A stretch of 56,196 nt of DNA, taken from Veillonella sp. VA142 (lineage in GTDB: Bacteria; Bacillota; Negativicutes; Veillonellales; Veillonellaceae). The translations under genes and the position numbers were made by a program. Below the pieces are notes generated by a model that had not been told where the DNA came from, did not search any database, and saw nothing but the letters and a program-made list of their open reading frames with translations. Below are positions 42,589-51,740 of the stretch, in pieces. The number at the start of each line of letters is the position of its first letter. The stretch's first letter is position 1. The stretch is from assembly GCF_003992135.1 (NCBI RefSeq), contig NZ_RQVN01000011.1, positions 1 to 56,196 of the forward strand, written 5' to 3'.

Positions 42589-43845
42589 ATGGCAAATTAC
42601 AACCCTTATGAAAATATGCTACAAACATTAGATTTAGCAGCAGACACATTGGGCATTCCACGCAATGACTATGAAGTGTTACGTCACCCAGAACGTGAAA
42701 TGAACGTGGCTATTCCAGTACAAATGGATGATGGGCATGTGGAGGTGTTCACTGGCTATCGTTGCCAACATAGCTCTGTTCTTGGTGCATCTAAAGGTGG
42801 TCTTCGCTTTCACCCAGATGCAGATGAAAATGAAGTACGCGCGTTAGGTGCGTGGATGACCATCAAAAATGCTATCGCTCATTTACCATATGGCGGTGGT
42901 AAAGGCGGCATCAAAGTAGATCCTAAAAAACTAAGTGAAAGAGAGTTGGAACGTTTAACACGTGGTTTTGTTCGTAAAATTGCTCCTATCATTGGGGTAG
43001 AACGAGATGTGCCAGCTCCTGATGTAAATACAAACCCACAAATTATGTCTTGGATCGTCGATGAATACAGTGCTTTAACAGGTCAATGGACACCAGGTAT
43101 CGTAACAGGTAAACCGCTCGCTATCGGCGGTTCCTTAGGTCGTAATGAAGCGACAGGTCGTGGCTGTATGTTCACATTGCTGTCCTATTTGGAAAAACAA
43201 GGTACATCGATTAAAGATTTGACTATTGCTGTACAAGGTTTTGGTAATGTAGGATCTGTTGGTGCTTTGTTGATGCATCGTGAAGGTGCTAAGATTGTTG
43301 CCATTGGTGATGTACATGGATCTCTGTACAATGCAAACGGCATCGATGTAGAAAAAGCATACGAATATGCAAATTCTCATGGACGTTCTTTGGAAGGCTA
43401 TGAAGAACCAGGCATGACACGGATCCCTAATCCAGACTTGTTATTGCTAGATGTAGACGTGTTATACTTAGCAGCCTTAGAAAACCAAGTGAATGAAGCT
43501 AATATGAAAGAAGTAAAAGCAAAGTTAATCTTGGAAGGTGCGAATGGACCATTGACCAAAGATGCTGACTTATACTTCTTTGAAAAAGGTATTCCTGTAT
43601 TGCCAGATGTATTAGCCAATGGTGGTGGCGTTGTTGTATCCTACTATGAATGGGTACAAAACAAAGCTGGTTTTTACTGGTCTGAGGAAGAAGTGAATGA
43701 AAAATTAGCGAAGAACATGAAGAAAAGCTTTGAAGAAGTATGGGCTATGCAAGAAGAATTTAAAGTATACCCAAGATTGGCTGCGTACATGGTGGCATTG
43801 CGTCGCTTAGTAGAAGCATTAAAAATTAAAGGATATAACGGTTAA
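42589..43845 (+). CDS. gdhA: Glutamate dehydrogenase
   Basis: A Glu/Leu/Phe/Val dehydrogenase family enzyme of 418 residues that interconverts glutamate and 2-oxoglutarate plus ammonia. LPYGGGKGGIKVDPK contains the catalytic and substrate lysines. Other blocks are GFVRKIAPIIGVERDVPAPDVNTNPQIMSW (with the catalytic aspartate) and the Rossmann motif VQGFGNVGS near residue 218. LANGGGVVVSYYEWVQN is typical too. The short-type length fits hexameric NAD-preferring enzymes of Firmicutes. The ATG follows GAGGTGG. It is a single gene. Confidence 0.94.
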   Translation: MANYNPYENMLQTLDLAADTLGIPRNDYEVLRHPEREMNVAIPVQMDDGHVEVFTGYRCQHSSVLGASKGGLRFHPDADENEVRALGAWMTIKNAIAHLPYGGGKGGIKVDPKKLSERELERLTRGFVRKIAPIIGVERDVPAPDVNTNPQIMSWIVDEYSALTGQWTPGIVTGKPLAIGGSLGRNEATGRGCMFTLLSYLEKQGTSIKDLTIAVQGFGNVGSVGALLMHREGAKIVAIGDVHGSLYNANGIDVEKAYEYANSHGRSLEGYEEPGMTRIPNPDLLLLDVDVLYLAALENQVNEANMKEVKAKLILEGANGPLTKDADLYFFEKGIPVLPDVLANGGGVVVSYYEWVQNKAGFYWSEEEVNEKLAKNMKKSFEEVWAMQEEFKVYPRLAAYMVALRRLVEALKIKGYNG

Positions 43846-44045
43846 TATATCTGCCCTATCTGCTCATCTTAGATGATGTAATATTTACTAGAGAGCCAGA
43901 TTTATTGTATAATTTAGGTAATAATATATTATTTATTTTGTATAAGGTGAGAGAAGGTTTATAATCTAAATTTTAATTCAGTCGAATTCGACCGAATTAA
44001 ATCCGAAGCAGGATATAATTCATTAACATTCAAGGTACAGACGAT

Positions 44046-44330
44046 ATGATGGTTGACTCGGTGGGGATGAGCACCTTATTCTTGCCTGATGTGCAGTATC
44101 ACTTTCATGGCATGAATCCTGATGATGTAGTTATTCATGCATATAATATGTTGTATTTTATTTTAGAAAATGACAATCCTGTTGGTGATGGTGATACTAT
44201 TAGCGGCCTAGAGAATGGGGAATTGGATTCAAATGTGCAATGGACATTGCAGTATGAGGATTCCCTAGTTCAACCGGTGAGAGCAGTGCTTGATGTAAAT
44301 ATGGGTGAATATGCTTCTGGAACTCGTTAG
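44046..44330 (+). pseudogene. DUF4261-like C-terminal remnant
   Basis: A 94-residue frame that looks like the C-terminal part of DUF4261 proteins: MVDSVGMSTLFLPDVQYHFHG, then YNMLYFILENDNP, GDGDTISG and YEDSLVQPVRAVLDV. Those proteins are normally around 250 residues or more. The same frame stays open upstream only to a TAA at 44013-44015 (FINIQGTDD before the first Met), with no ribosome site at ATG 44046. Another frame upstream (43951-44043) is also open without a start. I therefore read it as a 5'-truncated remnant. It lies in the accessory patch next to a cupin gene and an IS. A real short gene cannot be excluded. Confidence 0.55.
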
Positions 44331-44358
44331 TTGTTAATCGATGAAAGGTGAGAGTGTT

Positions 44359-44715
44359 ATGAGTAATCAACGTATTTTTGATATGGAACTTGTGAAAGTT
44401 GAAAGTTTGGAGAAGGCTGTTAGGACGCCATTTTATCAAACTGATTCCACAGGTGGTTCAGTTTGGGTTATTAAACCTGGTCAAACCTTACCAAAGCATT
44501 ATCATCATAATTCTGATGATATATGGGTTGTATTGCAAGGAACAGGGGTATTTTATCCAACGCCGGATACTGAGGTGCCTTTTACAAAGGGGCAAGTTAT
44601 AGTATCTAAAAAGGGTGAATGTCATGGTGCAAAAAATACTGGAACGGAAGATATTGTCTTTGTGAGTATCGTTGCTCCGGTGCCTTCTGATTATGATCCT
44701 GTTTATACTAATTAA
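44359..44715 (+). CDS. Cupin domain protein
   Basis: A 118-residue single-domain cupin. The metal-binding first motif is visible as KPGQTLPKHYHHNSDDIWVVLQGTG (His-x-His-His near residues 50-52, and an acidic residue six later). The second motif is GECHGAKNTG, with its histidine near 92. The substrate cannot be told. Many such proteins are small isomerases, dioxygenases or sensors. I use the ATG at 44359, after AAAGGTGAG; an in-frame ATG at 44341 lacks a ribosome site. It follows the DUF4261 remnant and stands just left of the insertion sequence. Confidence 0.75.
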   Translation: MSNQRIFDMELVKVESLEKAVRTPFYQTDSTGGSVWVIKPGQTLPKHYHHNSDDIWVVLQGTGVFYPTPDTEVPFTKGQVIVSKKGECHGAKNTGTEDIVFVSIVAPVPSDYDPVYTN

Positions 44716-44813
44716 TATGAAAGCACTTTATAGTATTTTCTGGCTCTATAATAAATGTTGGGGTGACACCACTACGGTGTCACTTCCAACATTATTTTTT
44801 TGCAAAAAAATAA

Positions 44814-44882
44814 GCATATAAGGCTCACATGCTTTACAATAAAAGTGTCAAAGTCCTAAAGAAAGGATGTGAGCTTATATGC
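44814..44882 (+). promoter_or_regulatory. Inverted repeat enclosing the transposase start codon
   Basis: GCATATAAGGCTCACAT (44814-44830) and ATGTGAGCTTATATGC (44867-44882) pair over 16 bp with one bulged G. The right arm contains the ATG (44879-44881) and most of the ribosome site. RNA read in from outside would fold and hide the start, as described for IS10 and IS50. TTTACA at 44833 in the loop might be part of an internal promoter. Confidence 0.65.
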
Positions 44883-46111
44883 CTACTACTGATTATACTG
44901 AATTTTTACATAATGTAAAACAAGAATATATTACAAATAGCTATGAATTAGACGGAATATTTATTTTTGACATAGAATTACCAGCAACATCACATATTTG
45001 CCCAAAGTGTGGAGAAACCACAAAGCATATTAAGGATTACCGCATACGTACTGTAAAGTTTGGAAAAGTACAACGAGGCCCACTAATTGGAAAATACAGA
45101 CAGCGTCGGTATATTTGTCCGCATTGTGGTCATTCTTTTGCTGAAAGCAATCCATTTGTACGAAAACATATGCAACTAAGTGTAACTAATATTAGAATGC
45201 TATTTGATAAACTTACTGAAAGTGTAACCTATACAGCTATTGCTAACGAGTGTGATACATCTATTACTACAGTATTACGTTATTGCTCTATGATCACTAT
45301 ACCTAAGCCCAAGACCTTACCCACTGTGATTGGTATTGATGAGTTTAAAGGAAATGCAGAAGGCTACCAATACCAAGTTAATTTAACTAATCCAGATACA
45401 CATGAAATATTAGATATTTTACCGAAACGTGATACGCAAGCATTAATCCACTATTTTGCATCATTTAAACATAAGGATCGCCTACAAGTTAAGTTTATTG
45501 TAATGGATATGTCCATACAATTTAAGCGCATCATGGAGGCGCTATTTCCACATGCGCATATTATCTGTGATCGATACCATGTATGTCGACTTGTAGATTG
45601 GGCGGTAGAGCGAGTTAGAAAGCGTGAGCAACATAAACTGGCTGCTTATTCACGTATGTTAAAACAGAATCGACGTGTACTAATGAAGCATCCAGACCAT
45701 TTAACGGAAGCCGAACATATTAAACTATGTGAAATACTCAGAATATCTGATGATTTACGAAAAGCATATGCTTTAAAACTTTCTTTTAGAAAAATCTTTT
45801 CAATCTATGGTAAACAAAGAATAGCTGCACATTTAACGCATTGGTTGGAATTAGTAAAAGCATCTGGCTTAGATGAATTTAATAACTTCTTTACATCATT
45901 TCCTGCATGGATGACGCAATTAACTAATGCATTCTTACTTCCATATTCTAATGGATACACAGAAGGAACTAACAACAAAATTAAAGTATTAAAACGGATA
46001 AGCTATGGACTTCGCCACTTTGGTAGATTTAGAGTACGTATTCTACTTTTGAGCAAAAAGAATGGCACCAACCATACATATGATTGGTGCCAAAGAAGAC
46101 TCGTAGGGTGA
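44879..46111 (+). CDS. ISL3 family transposase
   Basis: A 410-residue DDE transposase. The N-terminal zinc-binding region has CPKCGE near residue 41 and CPHCGHSF near 80. A helix-turn-helix follows (SVTYTAIANECDTSITTVLRY). The catalytic triad of the family is likely Asp in VIGIDEFKG, Asp in KFIVMDMSIQFKR, and Glu in GYTEGTNNKIKVLKR. The size and all blocks are intact and no frameshift is seen, so it may be active. Its start codon is enclosed in an inverted repeat (44814-44882). Confidence 0.92.
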   Translation: MPTTDYTEFLHNVKQEYITNSYELDGIFIFDIELPATSHICPKCGETTKHIKDYRIRTVKFGKVQRGPLIGKYRQRRYICPHCGHSFAESNPFVRKHMQLSVTNIRMLFDKLTESVTYTAIANECDTSITTVLRYCSMITIPKPKTLPTVIGIDEFKGNAEGYQYQVNLTNPDTHEILDILPKRDTQALIHYFASFKHKDRLQVKFIVMDMSIQFKRIMEALFPHAHIICDRYHVCRLVDWAVERVRKREQHKLAAYSRMLKQNRRVLMKHPDHLTEAEHIKLCEILRISDDLRKAYALKLSFRKIFSIYGKQRIAAHLTHWLELVKASGLDEFNNFFTSFPAWMTQLTNAFLLPYSNGYTEGTNNKIKVLKRISYGLRHFGRFRVRILLLSKKNGTNHTYDWCQRRLVG

Positions 46112-46138
46112 ATACCCCAACATTTGACAGAGAGCCTT

Positions 46139-46726
46139 TTATTTAATATGTTTACTACCACGTTCTGTCATCGGTGTGCCATTTTGGCAAAGTGGGCATG
46201 CATCAGCTTCAAATGTTGGTACTGTTAAGTTCAACAAGGCTTGTACTTTTTCTTTTGGCACACCAAAGTCTGCTTTACCACCGCTGCGGTTTACAAGAAG
46301 GCCTACGCCAACGATTTCACCGCCAGCTTCGTTTACAACATCTACTACTTCACGAACGGATCCGCCTGTGGTTACGATGTCTTCTACGATGAGAACACGT
46401 TGTCCTTTTTCAATGCGGAATCCACGGCGCAATGTCATTTTACCTTTTTCTCGTTCTGTAAAGATAGCACGAGTACCTAAGGCTTTGCCTACTTCGTGAG
46501 CCAATAAGATACCGCCAGTCATAGGTCCAATCACAAGCTCTACGTTTTGGTCTTCAAAACGACGAGCTAACTCTTGGCATAATTGTTCAGTATATTTTGG
46601 ATGGGATAAGACATTAAACTTTTCTACATACATTGGGCTGTGAAGGCCAGATGTTAACAAGAAATGTCCTTCCAAAATAGCTTGTGTGTCGATTAATAAT
46701 TGTTTTACATTCTCTTCTGTCATCAT
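46139..46726 (-). CDS. pyrE: Orotate phosphoribosyltransferase PyrE
   Basis: Transfers ribose-5-phosphate from PRPP to orotate, giving OMP, the fifth step of UMP synthesis. The 195 residues contain the PRPP motif VLIVEDIVTTGGSVREV near residue 120 and IGPMTGGILLAHEVG near 65. The C-terminus has a CPLCQNG motif, common in PyrE of this group. It begins 2 bp after the pyrF stop. The insertion sequence ends two bases beyond its stop codon, so its native 3' end and terminator have been replaced by IS sequence, but the reading frame looks complete. Confidence 0.95.
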   Translation of the reverse strand: MMTEENVKQLLIDTQAILEGHFLLTSGLHSPMYVEKFNVLSHPKYTEQLCQELARRFEDQNVELVIGPMTGGILLAHEVGKALGTRAIFTEREKGKMTLRRGFRIEKGQRVLIVEDIVTTGGSVREVVDVVNEAGGEIVGVGLLVNRSGGKADFGVPKEKVQALLNLTVPTFEADACPLCQNGTPMTERGSKHIK

Positions 46727-46728
46727 TT

Positions 46729-47442
46729 TTACACTGTCTCCATTTCCTCAACAATTAAACGAACTGCTTCTTGTGGATTTTCTGCTTGTGTAATTGGTCG
46801 TCCTACCACAATGCGAGACGCCCCATCTTGTAAAGCGCTACTAGGGGTAGCGATACGTTTTTGGTCGTTAGTAGCTGCAAACGATGGACGGATACCTGGT
46901 GTGACGATTAAGAAATCTTCTCCGCAGGCTTCACGAATTAGTTTTGCTTCTAATGGGGAAGCGACAACGCCATCTACACCAGCCGCTTTAGCTAGTTTAG
47001 CCAGTTTTACTACATGGTCTGAAATTGGTAAAGATCCACCAATAGCGGACCAGTTTTCATCATCAAAGCTCGTTAAGGCTGTAATTGCCAATAGTTTAGG
47101 ACGCTCAATGCCTAGCTCAGCAGCTTGTTCTTTGGCAGCTTGTATAGCGGCTTCCATCATTACTTTGCCGCCTTGGCTATGGATGGTAATGAGCTTGGCA
47201 CCTAGCCGTGTTAAGGATTTAATACCATGTGCTACCGTATTTGGAATATCATGTAATTTCAAGTCAAGAAATACGGATTTATTGTGGTCTCGTAAATAGG
47301 CTACAGTTTGTTCGCCTGCTGCATAGAATAGTTCCATGCCAACTTTATAATAGCTGACGGAATCGCCTAAAGATGTTACGATGGATTGCATCGCCTCCAG
47401 TGAGGACACATCTAAGGCTACAATTAAACGATCATCTGCCAT
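46729..47442 (-). CDS. pyrF: Orotidine 5'-phosphate decarboxylase PyrF
   Basis: Decarboxylates OMP to UMP, the last step of de novo pyrimidine synthesis. The 237 residues begin RLIVALDVSSLEAM. The catalytic block VFLDLKLHDIPNTV is near residue 60, with the Lys-x-x-Asp pair. ITPGIRPSFAATNDQKR and IVVGRPIT follow in the phosphate-binding region. It is the standard PyrF group 1 type. Upstream, GAGG stands before the ATG. Together with pyrE it forms a two-gene leftward unit divergent from the ACT-domain gene. Confidence 0.95.
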   Translation of the reverse strand: MADDRLIVALDVSSLEAMQSIVTSLGDSVSYYKVGMELFYAAGEQTVAYLRDHNKSVFLDLKLHDIPNTVAHGIKSLTRLGAKLITIHSQGGKVMMEAAIQAAKEQAAELGIERPKLLAITALTSFDDENWSAIGGSLPISDHVVKLAKLAKAAGVDGVVASPLEAKLIREACGEDFLIVTPGIRPSFAATNDQKRIATPSSALQDGASRIVVGRPITQAENPQEAVRLIVEEMETV

Positions 47443-47586
47443 AGGAACCTCCTTGTTTCACAAATCGTATTATTATTTCATAGTTTATGGTGAAAGTCAA
47501 GGATTTTTATATATTCATTGAAAATTGAATGACTATAATTTATAATAAAACTACAATTGGATACGTATTTGATAGGAGTTGAAAGT

Positions 47587-47856
47587 ATGAAATTAGTTGT
47601 GACAGTGGTAGGGCAAGACAGAGTAGGTATTATTGCAGGAGTGACTCGTGTGTTAGCGGACAATGAAGTAAATGTAGTGTCCATTAATCAAACGATTTTG
47701 GAGGGTATCTTTAATATGATCATGATGTGTGAGGTCAGTGATTCCGCTGATTTAAGTGGTATCCAAAAAGCATTATTAGCAGAAGGAGAACGATTAGGGG
47801 TTCAAATTTTAGCACAAAATGCAGCCATCTTTTTAAGCATGCATCGTGTAGGATAA
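47587..47856 (+). CDS. ACT domain protein (UPF0237 family)
   Basis: An 89-residue protein made of one ACT domain: MKLVVTVVGQDRVGIIAGVTRVLADNEVNVVSINQTIL, then FNMIMMCEVSD. ACT domains bind small ligands, often amino acids. UPF0237 members are regularly found next to the UPF0210/DUF711 gene, as here with 12 bp between, so the two probably work together, but the role is unknown. The ATG at 47587 follows AGGAG and is preferred to an upstream TTG at 47557. Confidence 0.9.
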   Translation: MKLVVTVVGQDRVGIIAGVTRVLADNEVNVVSINQTILEGIFNMIMMCEVSDSADLSGIQKALLAEGERLGVQILAQNAAIFLSMHRVG

Positions 47857-47868
47857 GCGAGGGTACCT

Positions 47869-49227
47869 ATGTTAAGTATTGAAAATATTTTAGAAACGAA
47901 TCGGATGATTCAAGATAATAAGTTAGATGTGCGGACCATCACGATGGGGATTAGCCTATTAGGATGTATCTCGGAAGATGGGGAGCGCATGTGTACTCGT
48001 ATTTATGACCATATTACAAAAGAAGCGGAATACCTTGTGAAAACAGGGGAAGAGTTAGAGCGTGAATTAGGGGTACCTATTATTAATAAACGTATTTCTG
48101 TAACGCCTATTTCCTTAATTGGTGGAGCTTCTAACTTGCCAAATTATGTGCCTATTGCTCGTGCCTTAGATAAAGCCGCAAAAGCAGTAGGTGTAAATTT
48201 CATCGGCGGTTTCTCTGCTTTGGTATCGAAAGGGTATACGGAAGGCGACCGCAAGCTTATTGCCTCCATTCCTGAAGCGTTAGCGACGACAGATATCGTG
48301 TGTAGTTCGGTAGGTATCGGTTCCACAAAGGCGGGCATCAATATGGATGCAGTAGCTGAAATGGGATACATTGTGAAAGAAACAGCTCGCCTCACAGCAG
48401 ACAGGGATGCGTTGGGCTGTGCGAAACTTGTTATTTTCTGCAATCCTGTAGAAGATAATCCGTTCATGGCAGGGGCTTTCCATGGAGTTACAGAAGGTCA
48501 GACAACTATTAGTGTGGGTGTCAGTGGTCCTGGAGTGGTGAAACATGCTTTAGAATCTGTGAAAGGCGAACCATTTGATGTGGTGGCAGAAACCATCAAA
48601 CGGACAGCTTTCAAGATTACTCGTGTAGGACAATTGGTGGCACAAGAGGCGTCACGTAGATTGAATAAACAATTCGGTATTATCGATATTTCCTTGGCGC
48701 CAACACCAGCTGTAGGAGACTCCGTAGCACATGTACTAGAAGAAATGGGGCTAGAAGCGTGCGGTACCCATGGTACTACGGCAGCCTTGGCCTTGTTAAA
48801 CGATGCTGTGAAAAAAGGTGGCCTTATGGCATCCTCTCACGTAGGTGGATTAAGTGGTGCTTTCATTCCTGTCAGTGAAGATAAAGGCATGATTGATGCG
48901 GTTACATTAGGCAGTTTATCCTTAGATAAATTAGAAGCTATGACCTGTGTTTGCTCTGTGGGCCTAGATATGATTGCTGTCCCTGGGGATACGTCGGCAG
49001 CCACTATCTCTGCTATCATTGCAGATGAGGCAGCTATCGGTATGATTAATAATAAAACGACCGCGGTACGACTCATTCCAGTGCCAAATAAGACCGTAGG
49101 GGACGTCGTAGAATTTGGTGGACTCTTGGGGTATGCACCGATTATTAAGGTCCATCCATTTAGTTCAGAAGAGTTCATTCGCCGTGGTGGTCGCATTCCT
49201 GCACCAGTACGAAGTTTGACGAACTAA
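47869..49227 (+). CDS. UPF0210/DUF711 family protein
   Basis: A 452-residue cytoplasmic protein of the UPF0210 (DUF711, PFL-like) family. The length and blocks are typical: [29 protein letters not shown] at the start, [29 protein letters not shown], and the glycine-rich [22 protein letters not shown]. Members resemble pyruvate formate-lyase in fold, but no glycyl-radical loop is seen. Function is not established. It follows the ACT gene by 12 bp and is very probably co-expressed and regulated or bound by it. Confidence 0.9.
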   Translation: MLSIENILETNRMIQDNKLDVRTITMGISLLGCISEDGERMCTRIYDHITKEAEYLVKTGEELERELGVPIINKRISVTPISLIGGASNLPNYVPIARALDKAAKAVGVNFIGGFSALVSKGYTEGDRKLIASIPEALATTDIVCSSVGIGSTKAGINMDAVAEMGYIVKETARLTADRDALGCAKLVIFCNPVEDNPFMAGAFHGVTEGQTTISVGVSGPGVVKHALESVKGEPFDVVAETIKRTAFKITRVGQLVAQEASRRLNKQFGIIDISLAPTPAVGDSVAHVLEEMGLEACGTHGTTAALALLNDAVKKGGLMASSHVGGLSGAFIPVSEDKGMIDAVTLGSLSLDKLEAMTCVCSVGLDMIAVPGDTSAATISAIIADEAAIGMINNKTTAVRLIPVPNKTVGDVVEFGGLLGYAPIIKVHPFSSEEFIRRGGRIPAPVRSLTN

Positions 49228-49292
49228 TGAGTCTAAACTATGTGGAATCTTCCATAGTAGTTACATGTTATAGAATATAGTGAGGTAAGGTT

Positions 49293-50249
49293 ATGAAACA
49301 AATTTGTGTGATGGAACCATTAGGGGTATCCGAAGAGTTATTACAATCCTTAGCGAAACCCTTCAAGGCACAAGGCTATGAACTAGTCGTGCATACTACG
49401 AAAGAAACTGACCAAGTGAAGTTACTAGACCGTGTTCGTGAGGCGTCTATCATTATCTTGGCGAACCAACCGTTGTCAGGGGAGATCATTCGCCAATGTC
49501 CAAACCTAGAATTTATTTCTGTGGCTTTTACAGGTGTTGACCATGTGGATTTGCATGCGTGCCGTGAAAAGGGTGTTATCGTGAGTAATGCAGCGGGTTA
49601 TTCTACACAAGCGGTGGCAGAGTTAGTGTTTGGGCTAGCTATTTCCGTAATGCGTAATGTGTTGCCTTGTGATGACCGTACACGCACAGGCGGAACAAAA
49701 GATGGTTTGCCTGGATTTGAACTACACGGTAAAACCTTTGGTGTTGTGGGAACGGGTGCGATTGGTAGTGCTGTGGCACGCATTGCAAAAGCATTTGGGT
49801 GCAAGGTCATCGCCTATAACCGTTCAGAAAAACCTGAACTAGCGGCAGAAGGGATTACTTTTACAGACCTAGACACAGTGGTACAAGAAGCAGATATTCT
49901 ATCCTTACATGTACCATTAACAGAAGAGACACGCCATGTAATCGATGCGAAACGCATTGATATGATGAAAGATACAGCCGTGTTAATCAATACGGCGCGT
50001 GGACCTGTGGTGGATAACGAAGCTTTGGCGAAAGCCTTGCATGCCGGTAAATTACGTGGCGCAGGCATCGATGTATTTGAAGTAGAACCGCCAATCCCGA
50101 CAGACCATCCATTATGCGATGCACCTCGTACAGTATTAACACCGCATATTGCCTTTGCTAGCCAAGAGGCCTTTGTCACACGGGCTCACATCGTGATGGA
50201 TAATATTGTGGCATTTTTGAAAGGGGAGCCTGTAAATCGGGTGTGTTAA
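49293..50249 (+). CDS. D-isomer 2-hydroxyacid dehydrogenase family protein
   Basis: A 318-residue NAD-dependent 2-hydroxyacid dehydrogenase. The nucleotide motif is VGTGAIGSAVARIAKAFGCKVIAY near residue 150. The catalytic residues of the family are in place: Arg in INTARGPVVD, Glu in GIDVFEVEPP, and His in LTPHIAFAS. An early VAFTGVDHVDLHAC block is typical. Possible substrates are glyoxylate, hydroxypyruvate, phosphoglycerate or D-lactate. There is no ACT or serine-sensing domain, so SerA is less likely. It starts 65 bp after the UPF0210 gene. Confidence 0.88.
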   Translation: MKQICVMEPLGVSEELLQSLAKPFKAQGYELVVHTTKETDQVKLLDRVREASIIILANQPLSGEIIRQCPNLEFISVAFTGVDHVDLHACREKGVIVSNAAGYSTQAVAELVFGLAISVMRNVLPCDDRTRTGGTKDGLPGFELHGKTFGVVGTGAIGSAVARIAKAFGCKVIAYNRSEKPELAAEGITFTDLDTVVQEADILSLHVPLTEETRHVIDAKRIDMMKDTAVLINTARGPVVDNEALAKALHAGKLRGAGIDVFEVEPPIPTDHPLCDAPRTVLTPHIAFASQEAFVTRAHIVMDNIVAFLKGEPVNRVC

Positions 50250-50400
50250 AATGTTCATAGATATGACATATAACCATAGTACTATGTATATAGTTCTCCT
50301 ATAGTGATTGCATTTTCCCTTCAATCGTCCTATAATACTTTGTATTACGTTTTAATATACAATAGTACATTCTATATGGACTCACAGAAAGGGTGATTGG

Positions 50401-51474
50401 ATGAGACCTGTACATACACTACCAAGTTATAGCTTTGGGGGACATGAAATTTTTGATACAATAGGAGATTATACGAAACAGTTAGGCAAGAAAACTGTCA
50501 TTATTGGGGGAGACACATCTTTATCTGTGGCATTACCTTTCTTACAACCAGCCCTAGAGAAAGCGGGAGTTGAAGTATTAGAAGTAGTACATTTTGGCGG
50601 GGAATGTGCCTATGCTGTAACGGATGCGCTAGCTAAAAAAGAGACATTACAATCTGCAGATTTTTTAATTGGTGTCGGCGGAGGTAAGGCCCTAGATACT
50701 ACAAAACTAACGAGTATAACGTTAGGGGACATTCCTGTCATCACAGTGCCTACCATTGCCGCTACTTGTGCGGCTACATCCGAGGCGATTGCCATTTATA
50801 CCTTGGACCATACATTTGACAGCGTAGCCTTCCTAAAACGTCCTGCAGTGCATACATTCATCGATGCAGACATTTTGGTGAAAGCCCCAAGCTGCTATTT
50901 CTGGGCAGGTATGGGTGATACCATAGCGAAGCATTATGAAACACATATGGCTACACGTGGCCGAGATTTGTCGTATAATGTGCAAGTTGGTTTGGCCTTA
51001 TCCAAGATGTGTGCGGAACCAATTTTTGCTCACGGTCGTGAAGCGCTTACGGCAAATGAGCAAGGAGAACGAAATCGTCTCTTTGATGAACTAGTGATGG
51101 CAGTGATTTTGACAACTGGCATTGTATCTGGATGCATGCCAGGAGATTTCAATAGTACTATCGCTCATGCTGTATGCTATGGTTGTGCTGAAGATCCTGA
51201 GACAGAAGAAAACCACCTTCATGGTGAAATGGTAGCCTACGGATTGTTGGTCTTGTTTGCAACAGATAAACAAGATGATGAGTTAGCTCGTTGGTTGCCA
51301 GTGTACCGTCAAATTGGTTGGCCTACAAAACTTTCAGAATTGGGATTAACAACTGACCATATTCCGATGATTGTGAAAAAAGCGGCCTCTGTCCGTGATG
51401 TAGTCATCAGCCCTTATGTAGTAACAGAAGAATTATTGACTGAAGCTATTTTGAAAGTAGAAACACATAACTAA
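50401..51474 (+). CDS. Iron-containing alcohol dehydrogenase family (GldA-like)
   Basis: A 357-residue dehydrogenase of the glycerol dehydrogenase-like group. The N-terminal nucleotide fold holds FLIGVGGGKALDTTK near residue 95, and IPVITVPTIAATCAATSEAIAIY follows. The metal ligands expected in this family would be the aspartate in GMGDTIAKHYE and histidines in NSTIAHAVCYG and HLHGEMVAYGL. Substrate may be glycerol or another small alcohol or ketone. Members with this core have also been assigned to hydroxyketone reduction. It has its own spacer and terminator. Confidence 0.85.
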   Translation: MRPVHTLPSYSFGGHEIFDTIGDYTKQLGKKTVIIGGDTSLSVALPFLQPALEKAGVEVLEVVHFGGECAYAVTDALAKKETLQSADFLIGVGGGKALDTTKLTSITLGDIPVITVPTIAATCAATSEAIAIYTLDHTFDSVAFLKRPAVHTFIDADILVKAPSCYFWAGMGDTIAKHYETHMATRGRDLSYNVQVGLALSKMCAEPIFAHGREALTANEQGERNRLFDELVMAVILTTGIVSGCMPGDFNSTIAHAVCYGCAEDPETEENHLHGEMVAYGLLVLFATDKQDDELARWLPVYRQIGWPTKLSELGLTTDHIPMIVKKAASVRDVVISPYVVTEELLTEAILKVETHN

Positions 51475-51479
51475 TCATC

Positions 51480-51516
51480 AACAGGTATCTCTAGTAGAAA
51501 GAGGTACCTGTTTGTG
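51480..51516 (+). terminator. Terminator after the GldA-like gene
   Basis: ACAGGTATCTCT pairs with AGAGGTACCTGT (one wobble) and is followed by TTTGTG. The short T-run makes it weaker than others in the window. Confidence 0.65.
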
Positions 51517-51740
51517 CTATGATGGAGGTATGTTTATAATATGAATAAAATAGCTATGGTATATGTTAGGAATATGAGTTAAATGTGGGGATTATCCAAT
51601 ACAGATAGTAAATATAAATGAGATGATGGTTTGTAGAATTATTCAAATTCATAGGATTGGCAACTAGTATGGCTAATTTTGTATAAAATGGGATAGATAG
51701 TTCATACATGAGTAGGAATATAATAGGTGGACAGGGATAA

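Larger units (their letters stand above)
44742..46136 (+). mobile_element. ISL3-family insertion sequence, complete
   Basis: About 1.4 kb with terminal inverted repeats. The left end starts GGCTCT (44742) and the right end is its inverse, AGAGCC (46131-46136); 19 of the 23 terminal bases match, sharing AAATGTTGGGGT. One transposase gene fills it. The 8-bp flanks (TATTTTCT left, TTTTATTT right) do not match, so no target duplication is seen. A hairpin, GTGACACC with GGTGTCAC (44763-44783), and the start-codon stem 44814-44882 lie in the left end. The right end stops two bases before the pyrE stop codon. Confidence 0.88.

Noticed and set aside
43951-44043. 30-codon open frame before the DUF4261 remnant
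   Set aside because: It has no start codon, follows a TGA and is out of frame with the remnant; perhaps debris of the same gene, not a feature of its own.
44734-44741. 8-bp target duplication at the IS
   Set aside because: TATTTTCT and TTTTATTT are only similar in being T-rich; they are not a true duplication.
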